37,054 nucleotides of DNA from Bacteroidota bacterium (GCA_023416995.1 JAEZGI010000012.1:1-37054), one strand, 5' to 3'; counted from the first letter of the stretch, positions 1 to 7,805 are shown. Made by a program: numbers and translations. The notes: generated from the sequence alone by a model not told the origin.

Positions 1-1155
1 TTTAGTCTTGTATTTAGTTTTAATGTTTTCAGTCAAACCGGTACCGCGGCCTCACCATTCACCAGTCTTGGGAATGCAAGAGCTGTGACAAGTGCCGGGA
101 TTTACTATTTCAATCTTGGAGGAGTACAGTTCAGTACTTATGTAAACAATGCTGGCCTGGTACTCGTAGCCACTGATATCAGCGGTTCTGCTGCAGGAGG
201 GCTGCCCCAGGTAACGGCACTTACAAATACCGGAAGGGGTGTCCTCTCTCCCGCAGTATTGGCCAGGTTGACCACAGCAACTGTGGCCAACATCAGCACA
301 AGTGATGGGACGGTGAATTCAAACACCACCAATCCAGGAATTATTTCTCGTATTATTGCCAATCAAACCCTTCATACCGGGAGAAACGATCTTTCAATTA
401 ATTCAGGCTGGGGTAGTCCCGGTGGCACACGCCTGCGTGCTGAGTATGCCACTTGTGTTACCCAGATCCAGCCTTCACTTAATCTTAATGTTTTTCATCC
501 ATGCGGTGATAATGCCTCTTTACACTGGGTGCCTGAAACTGGTTTGCACAGACTCCGCTATAGCGAGGGCGAAGCGCCTGCGGCAGTTCGCTTTAATCTT
601 TGGGTAGGTGCGGTACTGGTGCCTTTACCCGTAAAACTTACAGACTTCAACGCTGTTGCATCGACGAATAATACAGTGAAACTTAACTGGACAACGCAGG
701 TGGAAGTTAATAGTGATTACTTCCTGGTGGAACGTTCGGCTGATGCAACTCAATGGTCAACCGTAACAAAAGTAAACGCACAAAACAATTCAAACACACC
801 TACGATTTATAATGCCATTGATGAAAGCCCCATCACAGGTACCAACTTTTACCGGCTGAAGATAGTGGACCTTGACGGTTCAATTGAATACAGCGGAATC
901 GTAAGGGCAAACTTGTCAACAGTAGCAAGGTCCAGTGTTACCGTTTACCCGAACCCGGGAAGAAACAAAATTTATATTGAGTTCGATAAACCAGGGGCGG
1001 TAAGAATATTCAACAACAGTGGGGTCGAGGTCACGCGTAAAGTAAATCTGACGAGACTAGATCCTCAGCACTATACTGCAGATTTTTCAAGGGAACCAAA
1101 AGGTTTATACGTTATCAAATCGGCCAGTGGAGCAGCGAAGTTGTTGATTGAATAA
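1..1155 (+). CDS. Secreted protein with T9SS C-terminal sorting domain (5' partial)
   Basis: The reading frame is open from the first base, so the gene begins before the window; about 384 residues are visible. The first visible residues (FSLVFSFNVFSQ) look like the end of a signal peptide. Residues from about 30 to 200 form an unrecognised secreted domain. A fibronectin-III-like segment follows, with the common Bacteroidota pattern LPVKLTDFNA and LNWTTQVEVNSDYFLVERS. The last 75 residues carry VYPNPGRNKIYIEF and end GLYVIKSASGAAKLLIE, a type A sorting domain. Proteins with this tail cross the outer membrane by the type IX system and are usually anchored or released at the surface. Function of the N-terminal part is unknown. 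A codon GTG at 85 is only an internal possible start and is unlikely to be real. Confidence 0.88.
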   Translation, partial: FSLVFSFNVFSQTGTAASPFTSLGNARAVTSAGIYYFNLGGVQFSTYVNNAGLVLVATDISGSAAGGLPQVTALTNTGRGVLSPAVLARLTTATVANISTSDGTVNSNTTNPGIISRIIANQTLHTGRNDLSINSGWGSPGGTRLRAEYATCVTQIQPSLNLNVFHPCGDNASLHWVPETGLHRLRYSEGEAPAAVRFNLWVGAVLVPLPVKLTDFNAVASTNNTVKLNWTTQVEVNSDYFLVERSADATQWSTVTKVNAQNNSNTPTIYNAIDESPITGTNFYRLKIVDLDGSIEYSGIVRANLSTVARSSVTVYPNPGRNKIYIEFDKPGAVRIFNNSGVEVTRKVNLTRLDPQHYTADFSREPKGLYVIKSASGAAKLLIE

Positions 1156-1176
1156 GCCGGTAATCATATTCATAAG

Positions 1177-1220
1177 GCAGGCAAATATGATGGGTTGAAC
1201 AACCTTTCATATTTGCCTGC
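1177..1220. terminator. Long hairpin terminator between convergent genes
   Basis: GCAGGCAAATATGA (1177-1190) pairs perfectly with TCATATTTGCCTGC (1207-1220). Inside it GGGTT (1192-1196) pairs with AACCT (1201-1205), with one G-U pair, around the loop GAAC. A single T-T mismatch separates the two stems. On the + strand it is followed by TTCTTTC, a modest U-rich tail. It lies 22 bases after the stop of the T9SS gene and its right arm contains the end of the convergent MarR gene. Confidence 0.75.
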
Positions 1221-1674
1221 TTCTTTCAAAAAAACTCTTTTCGTCAAGTTGCACTTCCACTTCCTCAATAGCTTTCATGAGGTTGTTTTGTGTGTCTGTT
1301 AGTTCACTAAGGGCCTTTGTCATAATGTCCCAGACAGGCAGCATCTTTGTAACGAGGTGTTTCCCCGCATCGGTTAACACAATCATTCGTTTGCGTGTAT
1401 CCGTTTTGTCTTTTTTTGAACGAATCAGTTTTTCTTTTTCTAATTCCTTTAATAAACTGATGGTTGAAGGATGGCTGTATCCAATTTCTGTAGCAAGTTC
1501 CATCACACTCATCAGTGGTTTATGATGCAAAGTATAAATCACCGGGAACCATTTTGGCTGAAAGTCGATTTTGTATTCCTGGTAGATCAGCGCGCCCTCC
1601 TTGCGGATGCGATCGCTCAGCCTTTGCAACCTGGTGGACACCGCCAAAATTCCTGATGCATCAATAACGTTCAT
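1207..1674 (-). CDS. MarR family transcriptional regulator
   Basis: A 155-residue protein of normal MarR length. The winged helix-turn-helix spans about residues 50-115: PLMSVMELATEIGYSHPSTI is the HTH, and the wing carries KKDKTDTRKRMIVLTDAGK. Long helices at both ends would form the dimer interface. MarR proteins usually repress their own operon and are released by a small ligand. The ATG overlaps the TGA of the upstream GNAT gene by four bases (ATGA), so the two are translationally coupled. The pair resembles the MarR-GNAT fusion proteins of other bacteria, but here in two genes and with GNAT first. Its last codons and stop lie in the arm of a terminator hairpin. The ligand cannot be told from the sequence. 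Confidence 0.88.
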   Translation of the reverse strand: MNVIDASGILAVSTRLQRLSDRIRKEGALIYQEYKIDFQPKWFPVIYTLHHKPLMSVMELATEIGYSHPSTISLLKELEKEKLIRSKKDKTDTRKRMIVLTDAGKHLVTKMLPVWDIMTKALSELTDTQNNLMKAIEEVEVQLDEKSFFERSRQI

Positions 1675-2174
1675 GAATCCTGTTTCAGCGAAAGATAATA
1701 AAATATGTGATCGGCTGCCATTCTAGGAAAATGAGAAGGAAGCTTTTCCTCTTCAATCCGACTGAAACCATTTTTTTCATAAAAACGCATCGCTGCCTGC
1801 AGCACTCCAACTGTGCCCAGGTAGATCTCGGAAATGGAATTTTGGGTGGAGTAATCCAGCAAGTGGTTCAACAGGGCCTGTCCGATCCCATAAGTGGCGC
1901 CCCGGTAAGCCTTTTTTACAAACATCTTTCTTATAGCACCACCATTATTACCGATATTAAGCAATCCGATTGTGCCCACCAGTTCATCATCCACAAAAGC
2001 GCCCCAAAAACCCCCACCGCCAACATGATAGAACCTATCAATGTCCAGCAGGTCCGGCTGCGCTTCTAAGTTCACGGGTACATTAAATTCTTTTTGTTGA
2101 ATCGGGAGGATGAGATCAATGATAGCCTGGCATTGATCATTGTAAACGGGCCTGATACATGATGCAGCGGACAT
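1671..2174 (-). CDS. GNAT family N-acetyltransferase
   Basis: A 167-residue GNAT fold. The acetyl-CoA-binding core is visible at about residues 85-115: IRKMFVKKAYRGATYGIGQA, matching the R/Q-x-x-G-x-G/A loop, followed by the beta-strand ISEIYLGTV and FYEKNGFSRI near residue 135. It transfers acetyl from acetyl-CoA to an amine; the substrate is not known. It is the first gene of a two-gene operon with marR, read leftwards. The ATG lies about ten bases behind a predicted transcription start, with no Shine-Dalgarno sequence, as is common in Bacteroidota. Confidence 0.87.
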   Translation of the reverse strand: MSAASCIRPVYNDQCQAIIDLILPIQQKEFNVPVNLEAQPDLLDIDRFYHVGGGGFWGAFVDDELVGTIGLLNIGNNGGAIRKMFVKKAYRGATYGIGQALLNHLLDYSTQNSISEIYLGTVGVLQAAMRFYEKNGFSRIEEEKLPSHFPRMAADHIFYYLSLKQDS

Positions 2175-2186
2175 GGCAGATATTTA

Positions 2187-2212
2187 CTACAAATATATGT
2201 AGTCGCCTACAT
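2187..2212 (-). promoter_or_regulatory. Promoter -7 element with overlapping operator-like inverted repeats for GNAT-marR
   Basis: Read on the minus strand, TATATTTG (2190-2197) matches the Bacteroidota -7 consensus TAnnTTTG and would start transcription about 10 bases before the GNAT ATG. Overlapping it are three half-sites: CTACA (2187-2191), TGTAG (2198-2202) and CTACAT (2207-2212). They form two nested inverted repeats, one with a 6-base and one with a 4-base spacer. The position over the core promoter suits repression by the MarR protein encoded in the operon. No clear -33 TTG was seen. Confidence 0.6.
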
Positions 2213-2231
2213 AAACCCGCTGCTTTATCAT

Positions 2232-2627
2232 TTATAACATTTCTACCAATTGAATATTGTTGCCGCAGGTATCATCAAACACAGCAATCTTAACCGTTCC
2301 CATCGCCGTCGGTGGCATACTGAAGTTTACGTTAAGTTCAGACAGACGCTTAAATTCGGCATCCAGGTTGTCAACGTTGAACTGCGTATAAGGGATCCCG
2401 GCACTGAACAGCGCGTGTTGGTAGGTTTTTGCAGGCTCAAAATGAAGCGGTGAGGGTTCAAGCAGGATCTCAACCCCGTCGGGTTCTTCCTGCGATACGA
2501 TGGTCAGCCACCGGTTGTTTTCTGATAAAGGCACGTCAAATTTTTTAACGAAACCTAATTTTTCCGTGTAAAACTGTAAAGCTTTTTCCTGGTCTAATAC
2601 GGGAATGCCGAATACTTTTGCTTTCAT
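2232..2627 (-). CDS. VOC (glyoxalase/bleomycin resistance) family protein
   Basis: A 131-residue protein with the paired beta-alpha-beta-beta-beta pattern of the vicinal oxygen chelate fold. The opening MKAKVFGIPVLDQEKALQFY and TEKLGFV are typical for the first half; the second half ends IAVFDDTCGNNIQLVEM, with the usual glutamate near the C terminus as a possible metal ligand. Members range from glyoxalases and ring-cleavage dioxygenases to antibiotic-binding proteins; the activity here is unknown. It lies 2 bases behind the AraC-type gene and is surely co-transcribed with it, so it is probably that regulator's target or partner. Confidence 0.82.
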   Translation of the reverse strand: MKAKVFGIPVLDQEKALQFYTEKLGFVKKFDVPLSENNRWLTIVSQEEPDGVEILLEPSPLHFEPAKTYQHALFSAGIPYTQFNVDNLDAEFKRLSELNVNFSMPPTAMGTVKIAVFDDTCGNNIQLVEML

Positions 2628-2629
2628 GA

Positions 2630-3058
2630 CTATTGATTTATTTCAGTACCAAGTTGCGAAGCGGCAATCGGAATCACTTTGTGAAAATTGCGTTTTTGAA
2701 ACTGCAATGGGGACATACCCATCCGGTTCCGAAACAATGTGCTGAATGAACTTGGTGAATCAAAACCCACTGCGAAACAGGTTTCAGTGACAGGTATGCC
2801 CTGGCTGAGCAACGCTCTTGCTTTCTGAAGCCGCTTATCGATCAGGTATTGTACAGGTGTGAAACCATAATATCGTTTGAAGACCCGCACCAGGTGAAAC
2901 CGCGATGTAAACACCACCTTTGAAAAAAGCTCAAGCGTTACATCTGTATCAAAGTTTTGATCTATGTACTGTTTTAAATCAATAGCAACCTGGACCTGTC
3001 CGCTGTTTGCGAAGCAAACCTTTTTGATCCGGTTGAACTCACGCTGATAATGATTCAT
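2630..3058 (-). CDS. AraC family regulator, DNA-binding domain only
   Basis: A 142-residue protein made almost wholly of the AraC double helix-turn-helix: first HTH about residues 38-60 (VTLELFSKVVFTSRFHLVRV), second about 85-115 (PVTETCFAVGFDSPSSFSTL) and the closing MGMSPLQFQKR. No N-terminal ligand-binding domain of the usual AraC size is present; the first 25 residues are short and not recognised. It follows the Crp/Fnr gene by 17 bases and precedes the VOC gene by 2. Small AraC proteins of this kind paired with a VOC gene recur in Bacteroidota. Target genes are not shown by the sequence. Confidence 0.85.
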   Translation of the reverse strand: MNHYQREFNRIKKVCFANSGQVQVAIDLKQYIDQNFDTDVTLELFSKVVFTSRFHLVRVFKRYYGFTPVQYLIDKRLQKARALLSQGIPVTETCFAVGFDSPSSFSTLFRNRMGMSPLQFQKRNFHKVIPIAASQLGTEINQ

Positions 3059-3060
3059 GC

Positions 3061-3083
3061 AAAACAGTTTTTGTTTTAAACTG
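3061..3083 (-). terminator. Possible weak terminator after the Crp/Fnr gene
   Basis: On the minus strand CAGTTT and AAACTG (6-base arms, 7-base loop) are followed by TTTT. The left arm includes the Crp/Fnr stop region. The stem is short and AT-rich, so this is only a possibility; read-through into the AraC-VOC pair is equally likely. Confidence 0.25.
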
Positions 3084-3771
3084 ATTGTTCCCGGGTAAAA
3101 GATACAAGTTCTTCTTCCCTGGCAATTACAATAGATTTGTTAATCAACCGAATCACCCCCAGTTCAGCAAATTCACTTAAGGTGCGGAAAACAGTTTCAT
3201 ACGTTGTACCGGCAAAAGAAGCAAGATCCTGCCTGCTAAGTATGATGTTAATGGCGCCGTTTTGATCGGTCCCAAAAATTTTAAGAAGGCTCAATAAGGC
3301 ATCTGCAATACGACCGCGAACCGGCATATGAGCCAACAAACTCATCTTTCGTTCCGATCGCTGTAATTCATCTGCATAGAACTGTAGCAGATGCAGGGTG
3401 AAGGAAGGATTTACACGTAAGGTAGTTCTGAAAAAATCAAGTGTAACGAAACACAGCGTTGTGTTTTCAAGTGCTGTAGCTGAGATAGGATATAATGGAA
3501 TCTCGCCCAAACCGCGATGACCAATGATATGGCCGGTCTTAGCAAATCGTACGATCAGTTCCTTGTCGTTGCCCCAATGTTTATGGATTTTTACGGAACC
3601 TTCATAAACGAAATAAATTCCCTGAACAGGATCACCTTCAGAGAAGATGGATTCACCTTTGGTGAAATGAAAAGTTTCTTTGGCTGCCTCTATGGCTGGT
3701 GTCCATTCGGGTAGGCAGCCTGAACATAACAAGCATTGTTTTGTGGTACACCCGATCTTTTTTCTTTTCAT
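3076..3771 (-). CDS. Crp/Fnr family regulator with N-terminal cysteine cluster
   Basis: A 231-residue Crp/Fnr protein. Residues 8-19 carry C8-x4-C13-x2-C16-x2-C19, which resembles the N-terminal cysteines that hold a [4Fe-4S] cluster in FNR, though the spacing differs. Residues 30-140 form the cyclic-nucleotide-type beta-roll (FTKGESIFSEGDPVQGIYFV). The C-terminal winged HTH (about 150-220) has LSRQDLASFAGTTYETVFRT. The recognition helix reads ETVFRTL where E. coli FNR has ETISRLL. The gene lies 36 bases behind cobA and beside nirB, and an FNR-like box sits in the cobA/nirB promoter region. I infer an oxygen- or NO-responsive regulator of the nitrite and nitrate genes; the signal is not proven. 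Confidence 0.83.
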   Translation of the reverse strand: MKRKKIGCTTKQCLLCSGCLPEWTPAIEAAKETFHFTKGESIFSEGDPVQGIYFVYEGSVKIHKHWGNDKELIVRFAKTGHIIGHRGLGEIPLYPISATALENTTLCFVTLDFFRTTLRVNPSFTLHLLQFYADELQRSERKMSLLAHMPVRGRIADALLSLLKIFGTDQNGAINIILSRQDLASFAGTTYETVFRTLSEFAELGVIRLINKSIVIAREEELVSFTREQSV

Positions 3772-3807
3772 GAAACGAATGTAACGCCGCGCCCGCGGTT
3801 TCTCAAA

Positions 3808-4590
3808 TCAATATGTCTGAGAAGATTGCCGGGAGGCCGAAAGTGCCACTGCAGGCAGAAATGATGGATGCTGATTTACCACTTCTCCAACAATGATGAT
3901 GGCTGGATTGGTTAATCCGGCATGTTCTGCACGAATTGCAATATCCCTCACATTACCGATCACCATTTTTTCCTGATCAGTGGTGCCATTCTGAATGACA
4001 GCGACTGGCGTATGTGCCTTGCCGTGAGTAGCAAATAGTTCCATGATTTGTTCCAGTTTGCTCATGGCCATTAACAGTACAACTGTTGCTGTCGATTGTG
4101 CAGCAAGTGCTATATCGGCCGATATTTCTCCGGATCGTGTGGTGCCTGTTGTAACCCAAAAACTTTCTGCGATGCCGCGACAGGTGAGTGGAATCATCTG
4201 GCTGGCAGGCACTGCGAGAACACTTGAAATTCCCGGAACAATTTCCACAGGGATGCCTGCCTCGCGTGCCGCTGCTATTTCTTCACTTGCCCTGCCAAAT
4301 ACGAAGGGGTCGCCACCTTTGAGACGTACCACATGTCCGTATTTGTTTGCTGAAGCAATTATCTGTGTATTGATTTCATCCTGCGATAAGGTATGACACC
4401 CAAACCGCTTTCCAACGAACTGTTTCACACAACCAGGTCTGGTGTATTCAAGCAGTGCTTCATTAGCAAGTGCGTCATACAATACAACATCTGCGTCGCG
4501 CAAAACCCGGATCGCTTTTACTGTTATTAATTCAGGATCGCCGGGTCCCGCACCAACAAGCGTAAGTTTTGGAGGCTTATTAGTTACCAT
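3808..4590 (-). CDS. cobA: Uroporphyrinogen-III C-methyltransferase (SUMT)
   Basis: A 260-residue methyltransferase of the single-domain CobA type. It methylates uroporphyrinogen III twice with S-adenosylmethionine to give precorrin-2, the first step to siroheme. The N-terminal VGAGPGDPELITVKA is the SAM-binding glycine-rich loop; YDALAN, RLKGGDPFVFGR (about 90-101) and VEIVPGISSVLAVPA (about 117) are family signatures. It lacks the CysG precorrin-2 oxidase/ferrochelatase part and a HemD part, so those steps must be encoded elsewhere. It starts 175 bases from nirB on the other strand and fits as the supplier of NirB siroheme. Confidence 0.95.
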   Translation of the reverse strand: MVTNKPPKLTLVGAGPGDPELITVKAIRVLRDADVVLYDALANEALLEYTRPGCVKQFVGKRFGCHTLSQDEINTQIIASANKYGHVVRLKGGDPFVFGRASEEIAAAREAGIPVEIVPGISSVLAVPASQMIPLTCRGIAESFWVTTGTTRSGEISADIALAAQSTATVVLLMAMSKLEQIMELFATHGKAHTPVAVIQNGTTDQEKMVIGNVRDIAIRAEHAGLTNPAIIIVGEVVNQHPSFLPAVALSASRQSSQTY

Positions 4591-4658
4591 ATAAATAATT
4601 TATATATAAAATATTTCTGACAAGATATTCATTTTTTTAAAGCAATCCTCCTAAATTT

Positions 4659-4672
4659 ATGATGAAGATCAT
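4659..4672. promoter_or_regulatory. FNR/CRP-like operator in the cobA-nirB divergent promoter
   Basis: ATGATGAAGATCAT is a perfect inverted repeat, ATGAT-N4-ATCAT, close to the FNR box TTGAT-N4-ATCAA. It is the only such site I found in the window's intergenic regions, and it lies between cobA and nirB with the Crp/Fnr gene next to cobA. Its centre is about 75 bases from the cobA start and 100 from the nirB start, so it could serve either or both genes. Clear -7 elements were not found. Confidence 0.55.
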
Positions 4673-4765
4673 ATTTTGCATATCAATTATTCGTGTAGTT
4701 GTCTATCGAAGATGATATGTAAAAAATCATTAGATAACGATTGCCAGCCCGTAAAAACTTATAAC

Positions 4766-7288
4766 ATGAAAGTGATTGTTATCGGGAACGGCATGGTCAG
4801 CTACAAATTCTGCGAAAAACTACGCGGCGGCGCCAACAGCACAGCAATACAGCTCGAAGTGTTTGGCGAAGAAACCAGGGTCGCATACGACCGGGTTCAC
4901 CTGAGCGAATATTTTTCCGGCAGATCATCTGACACACTTGAACTCGCACCGTCCGACTGGTACGAAGCTAATGATATCCTACTCCATCTGGGTGATCCCA
5001 TCCGCAAAATAGATCCAAAAACAAAAACAGTTCACTCACATCACGGCATCACCGCTACTTATGATTACCTCGTCATTGCAACTGGTTCGGCAGCCTTTGT
5101 ACCGCAGATCCGCGGAATCGATAAAAAGGGGGTGTTTGTATACCGGACGATTGAGGACCTTGAAATGATGCAGCAACATGCCCCCAGGGCACGTTGTGGT
5201 GCCGTGATCGGCGGAGGCCTGCTAGGTCTCGAAGCTGCCAAAGCAATGCTTGATCTGGGAGTTTGCAACACCACTGTAATTGAATTTGCAACCCGCCTGA
5301 TGCCAAGACAAATAGACGCTGCCGGTTCAGCAATACTGGTTGAAAAGCTGGCAGGTCTTGGCCTCAACGTACTCACCAATAAAAATACTGCTGTTATCCT
5401 GGGAGACGCGCAGGTGGAAAGTCTGCGTTTTAGTGACGAAACCGAAATGCCTTGTGACATGCTGGTAATATCTGCCGGTATCCAACCCCGTGATGAACTC
5501 GCAAGATCAGCAGGTCTTGCAACCGGCAACCGCGGTGGAATCGTCGTTGACAACAAATTAAAAACCTCTGACCCGAACATATTTGCCATTGGTGAATGTG
5601 CACTACATGAAAATATGATTTATGGCCTCGTAGCACCGGGTTATGAAATGGCCGGTATCGTGGCCAATGCGCTTATCTCTGCAGCGACAGCAACGGTTCC
5701 TTCCAAACAGTTTACGGGCTTTGATATGAGCACCAAGCTTAAACTTATCGGTATCGATGTTGCCAGCTTTGGTGATCCGTTTATTACGGAGGGCAATGTC
5801 AAAACCCTGGTTTATCAAAATAATCTGAAAGGCATATATAAACGAATTAATATCTCCGGGGATGGTAAAACACTGCTTGGAGGAATTCTGATAGGTGATG
5901 CTGCAGATTATAATATGTTATTGCAAACCTGTAAAAATAAACTGGCCTTGCCACCCGAGCCGGGTGAGATACTGTTCAAGACACCAGGCAATAAAAACGA
6001 TCACACTGGCGGGGGAGCAGAGCTGTTGCCGGAAGAGGCAATCATTTGTAGTTGTGAGGGTATCTCAAAAAAACAAATTTGTTCTGCTATAACAGACGAA
6101 GCCTGTGAAAACATTAACCAGATCAAAAAATGTACAAAGGCAGGTACAGGTTGCGGCGGTTGTGTTCCAATGATCAAAGACATTTTGGTTCAGACTATGA
6201 AATCGCAGGGCAGATATATCAGGAACGTGCTCTGTGAACATTTTGCTTATAGTCGCCAGGAACTATATGATCTTATCAAAGTACACGATTTACGGTCTTA
6301 TAACGAAGTGCTCGACAAGCTTGGTAAAGGTGATGGTTGTGAACTTTGCAAACCACCGGTTGCATCGATACTTGCGAGTTTATGGGGAGAAATGATCCTT
6401 AAAAAAGGCAATGATACTGCACAGGATAGTAACGACCGGTTTCTGGCTAATATCCAGAAAGGCGGCACCTATTCAGTGGTTCCACGGATACCCGGTGGTG
6501 AAATAACTCCCGAAAAACTTATCGTAATCGGGAAGGTTGCAAAACAATACAACCTGTATACTAAAATTACCGGTGGACAAAGAATTGATCTTTTTGGAGC
6601 ACATCTCAGTGATCTGCCTTCTATCTGGGAAGAATTAATAGCCGCGGGTTTTGAAAGCGGTCATGCTTACGGAAAATCATTACGTACTGTAAAAAGCTGT
6701 GTGGGCAGTACCTGGTGCCGGTTTGGTTTACACGATAGCGTAAGTTTTGCAATAAAAATCGAAGAACGCTACCGTGGTCTTCGCTCACCTCATAAGTTAA
6801 AAGGTGGTGTAAGTGGCTGTATTCGCGAATGCGCCGAAGCGCAAAGCAAAGACTTTGGTATTATAGCCACTGAAAAAGGATGGAACCTTTTGGTATGTGG
6901 TAACGGAGGAAGTAAACCACAACATGCAAAACTCTTAGCGACAGATATAGACAGCGAAACATGTATAAAATATATCGATCGTTTCCTGATGTTTTATATC
7001 CGAACTGCAGATGCCCTGACAAGGACGGCTACCTGGCTCAATAAGATGGAAGGAGGTATTGATTATCTCAGGAACGTTGTGGTAAATGATAGCTTGAATA
7101 TGGCGGCCCAGTGGGAAGCCGAAATGGAGGTGCTTGTCAACAATTATAAATGTGAGTGGAAAGAAGCAGTGGAAAATGAAGAGATAAGGAGCCGATTCCA
7201 CCATTTTGTGAATGCACCTGGTGAAAAGGATCCATCTGTACAGTTTGAAAACATGCGTGAACAAAAAAAGGTGACAGACTGGAAATGA
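4766..7288 (+). CDS. nirB: NADH-dependent nitrite reductase, large subunit
   Basis: The chosen ATG gives 840 residues, the usual NirB length, starting MKVIVIGNGMVSYKF at the FAD-binding strand. An earlier in-frame TTG at 4676 would add 30 unconserved residues. Domain order: FAD/NADH oxidoreductase (1-390, with GAVIGGGLLGLEAAKA at 145-160 for NADH and IFAIGEC at 272-278 for FAD); BFD-like [2Fe-2S] domain with C428, C430, C463, C466; then the ferredoxin-like and sulfite/nitrite reductase core. The siroheme-[4Fe-4S] ligands are C645-x5-C651 and C685-x3-C689. It reduces nitrite to ammonium in the cytoplasm with six electrons from NADH, together with NirD. It leads the nitrate locus; 166 bases with two hairpins part it from nirD. 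Confidence 0.97.
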   Translation: MKVIVIGNGMVSYKFCEKLRGGANSTAIQLEVFGEETRVAYDRVHLSEYFSGRSSDTLELAPSDWYEANDILLHLGDPIRKIDPKTKTVHSHHGITATYDYLVIATGSAAFVPQIRGIDKKGVFVYRTIEDLEMMQQHAPRARCGAVIGGGLLGLEAAKAMLDLGVCNTTVIEFATRLMPRQIDAAGSAILVEKLAGLGLNVLTNKNTAVILGDAQVESLRFSDETEMPCDMLVISAGIQPRDELARSAGLATGNRGGIVVDNKLKTSDPNIFAIGECALHENMIYGLVAPGYEMAGIVANALISAATATVPSKQFTGFDMSTKLKLIGIDVASFGDPFITEGNVKTLVYQNNLKGIYKRINISGDGKTLLGGILIGDAADYNMLLQTCKNKLALPPEPGEILFKTPGNKNDHTGGGAELLPEEAIICSCEGISKKQICSAITDEACENINQIKKCTKAGTGCGGCVPMIKDILVQTMKSQGRYIRNVLCEHFAYSRQELYDLIKVHDLRSYNEVLDKLGKGDGCELCKPPVASILASLWGEMILKKGNDTAQDSNDRFLANIQKGGTYSVVPRIPGGEITPEKLIVIGKVAKQYNLYTKITGGQRIDLFGAHLSDLPSIWEELIAAGFESGHAYGKSLRTVKSCVGSTWCRFGLHDSVSFAIKIEERYRGLRSPHKLKGGVSGCIRECAEAQSKDFGIIATEKGWNLLVCGNGGSKPQHAKLLATDIDSETCIKYIDRFLMFYIRTADALTRTATWLNKMEGGIDYLRNVVVNDSLNMAAQWEAEMEVLVNNYKCEWKEAVENEEIRSRFHHFVNAPGEKDPSVQFENMREQKKVTDWK

Positions 7289-7346
7289 TCTGAACCTGTG
7301 TTATTGATTCAACGATTGCCTGCCTTATTATATCGTAATTCCTTTC

Positions 7347-7431
7347 CAATGGTCATTGACTAATGGCCCATCAACCATTGCCAGCCTTATACGATGAAGC
7401 GCTGCTGCGTCCGGTACGCAGCCGCTTCATC
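7347..7431 (+). promoter_or_regulatory. Two hairpins in the nirB-nirD intercistronic region
   Basis: The strong one is GATGAAGCG (7393-7401) with CGCTTCATC (7423-7431), and inside it CTGCGT (7405-7410) with ACGCAG (7416-7421) around CCGGT; only a 3-by-1 internal loop interrupts the stem. No U-tract follows, so it is not a standard terminator. Upstream, CAATGGT (7347-7353) can pair with ACCATTG (7374-7380), or AATGG (7362-7366) with CCATT (7375-7379), two exclusive structures. The region may control processing or the nirB:nirD expression ratio. The rest of 7289-7454 shows no gene. Confidence 0.5.
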
Positions 7432-7454
7432 TATCCAGCCAAAAAACATTTTCT

Positions 7455-7805
7455 ATGCATACAGAGCAGAAATCAATTACCTGGTTCGCAGCCTGTTCAG
7501 TTAAACTGGTTCCTCCAAACGGCGGTGTTTGTGTAAGGTATAAACAGGATCAGATCGCGTTGTTTCATTTTGAAAGGCGAAATGAATGGTACGCTACACA
7601 GAATGAGTGTCCACATCGCAAACAAATGGCACTTAGCCGGGGGCTGATCGGTAGTCAGGATGATGAACCGAAGGTCGCTTGCCCGTTTCATAAAAAGACT
7701 TTTTCGCTTCGAACCGGCGATTGTCTGAACGGCGAAGAATGCAGTATCAAAACCTACCCGGTCAGGGTTAGCAACGACATTATTTACATTGGTGTTGATC
7801 TGTAA
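7455..7805 (+). CDS. nirD: Nitrite reductase small subunit, Rieske type
   Basis: A 116-residue Rieske-fold protein. The cluster ligands are present: C-P-H-R near residue 53 and C-P-F-H near residue 74, the C-x-H and C-x2-H pattern of a Rieske [2Fe-2S] centre. Some NirD proteins, such as that of E. coli, lack these residues; this one keeps them. It ends SNDIIYIGVDL, the usual last strand of the fold. It is the partner of NirB in NADH-dependent nitrite reduction in the cytoplasm. The transporter gene follows after 32 bases. Confidence 0.93.
   Translation: MHTEQKSITWFAACSVKLVPPNGGVCVRYKQDQIALFHFERRNEWYATQNECPHRKQMALSRGLIGSQDDEPKVACPFHKKTFSLRTGDCLNGEECSIKTYPVRVSNDIIYIGVDL

Noticed and set aside
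4600..4632. Ten-codon leader-like frame (MNILSEIFYI) on the minus strand before cobA, preceded by AGGAGG
   Set aside because: The AGGAGG is 14 bases from the ATG, too far for use, the region is AT-rich, and Bacteroidota rarely use Shine-Dalgarno sequences. No stem for attenuation was found.
4676..4765. Upstream TTG start for nirB adding 30 residues
   Set aside because: The added residues are not like any NirB N terminus; MKVIVIGNGM at ATG 4766 is the normal start, and the TTG falls within the presumed promoter region, next to the FNR-like box.
5065..5589. 174-residue antisense frame within nirB
   Set aside because: Antisense shadow of a conserved FAD/NAD domain; its composition is that of a complementary frame, with no recognisable domain.
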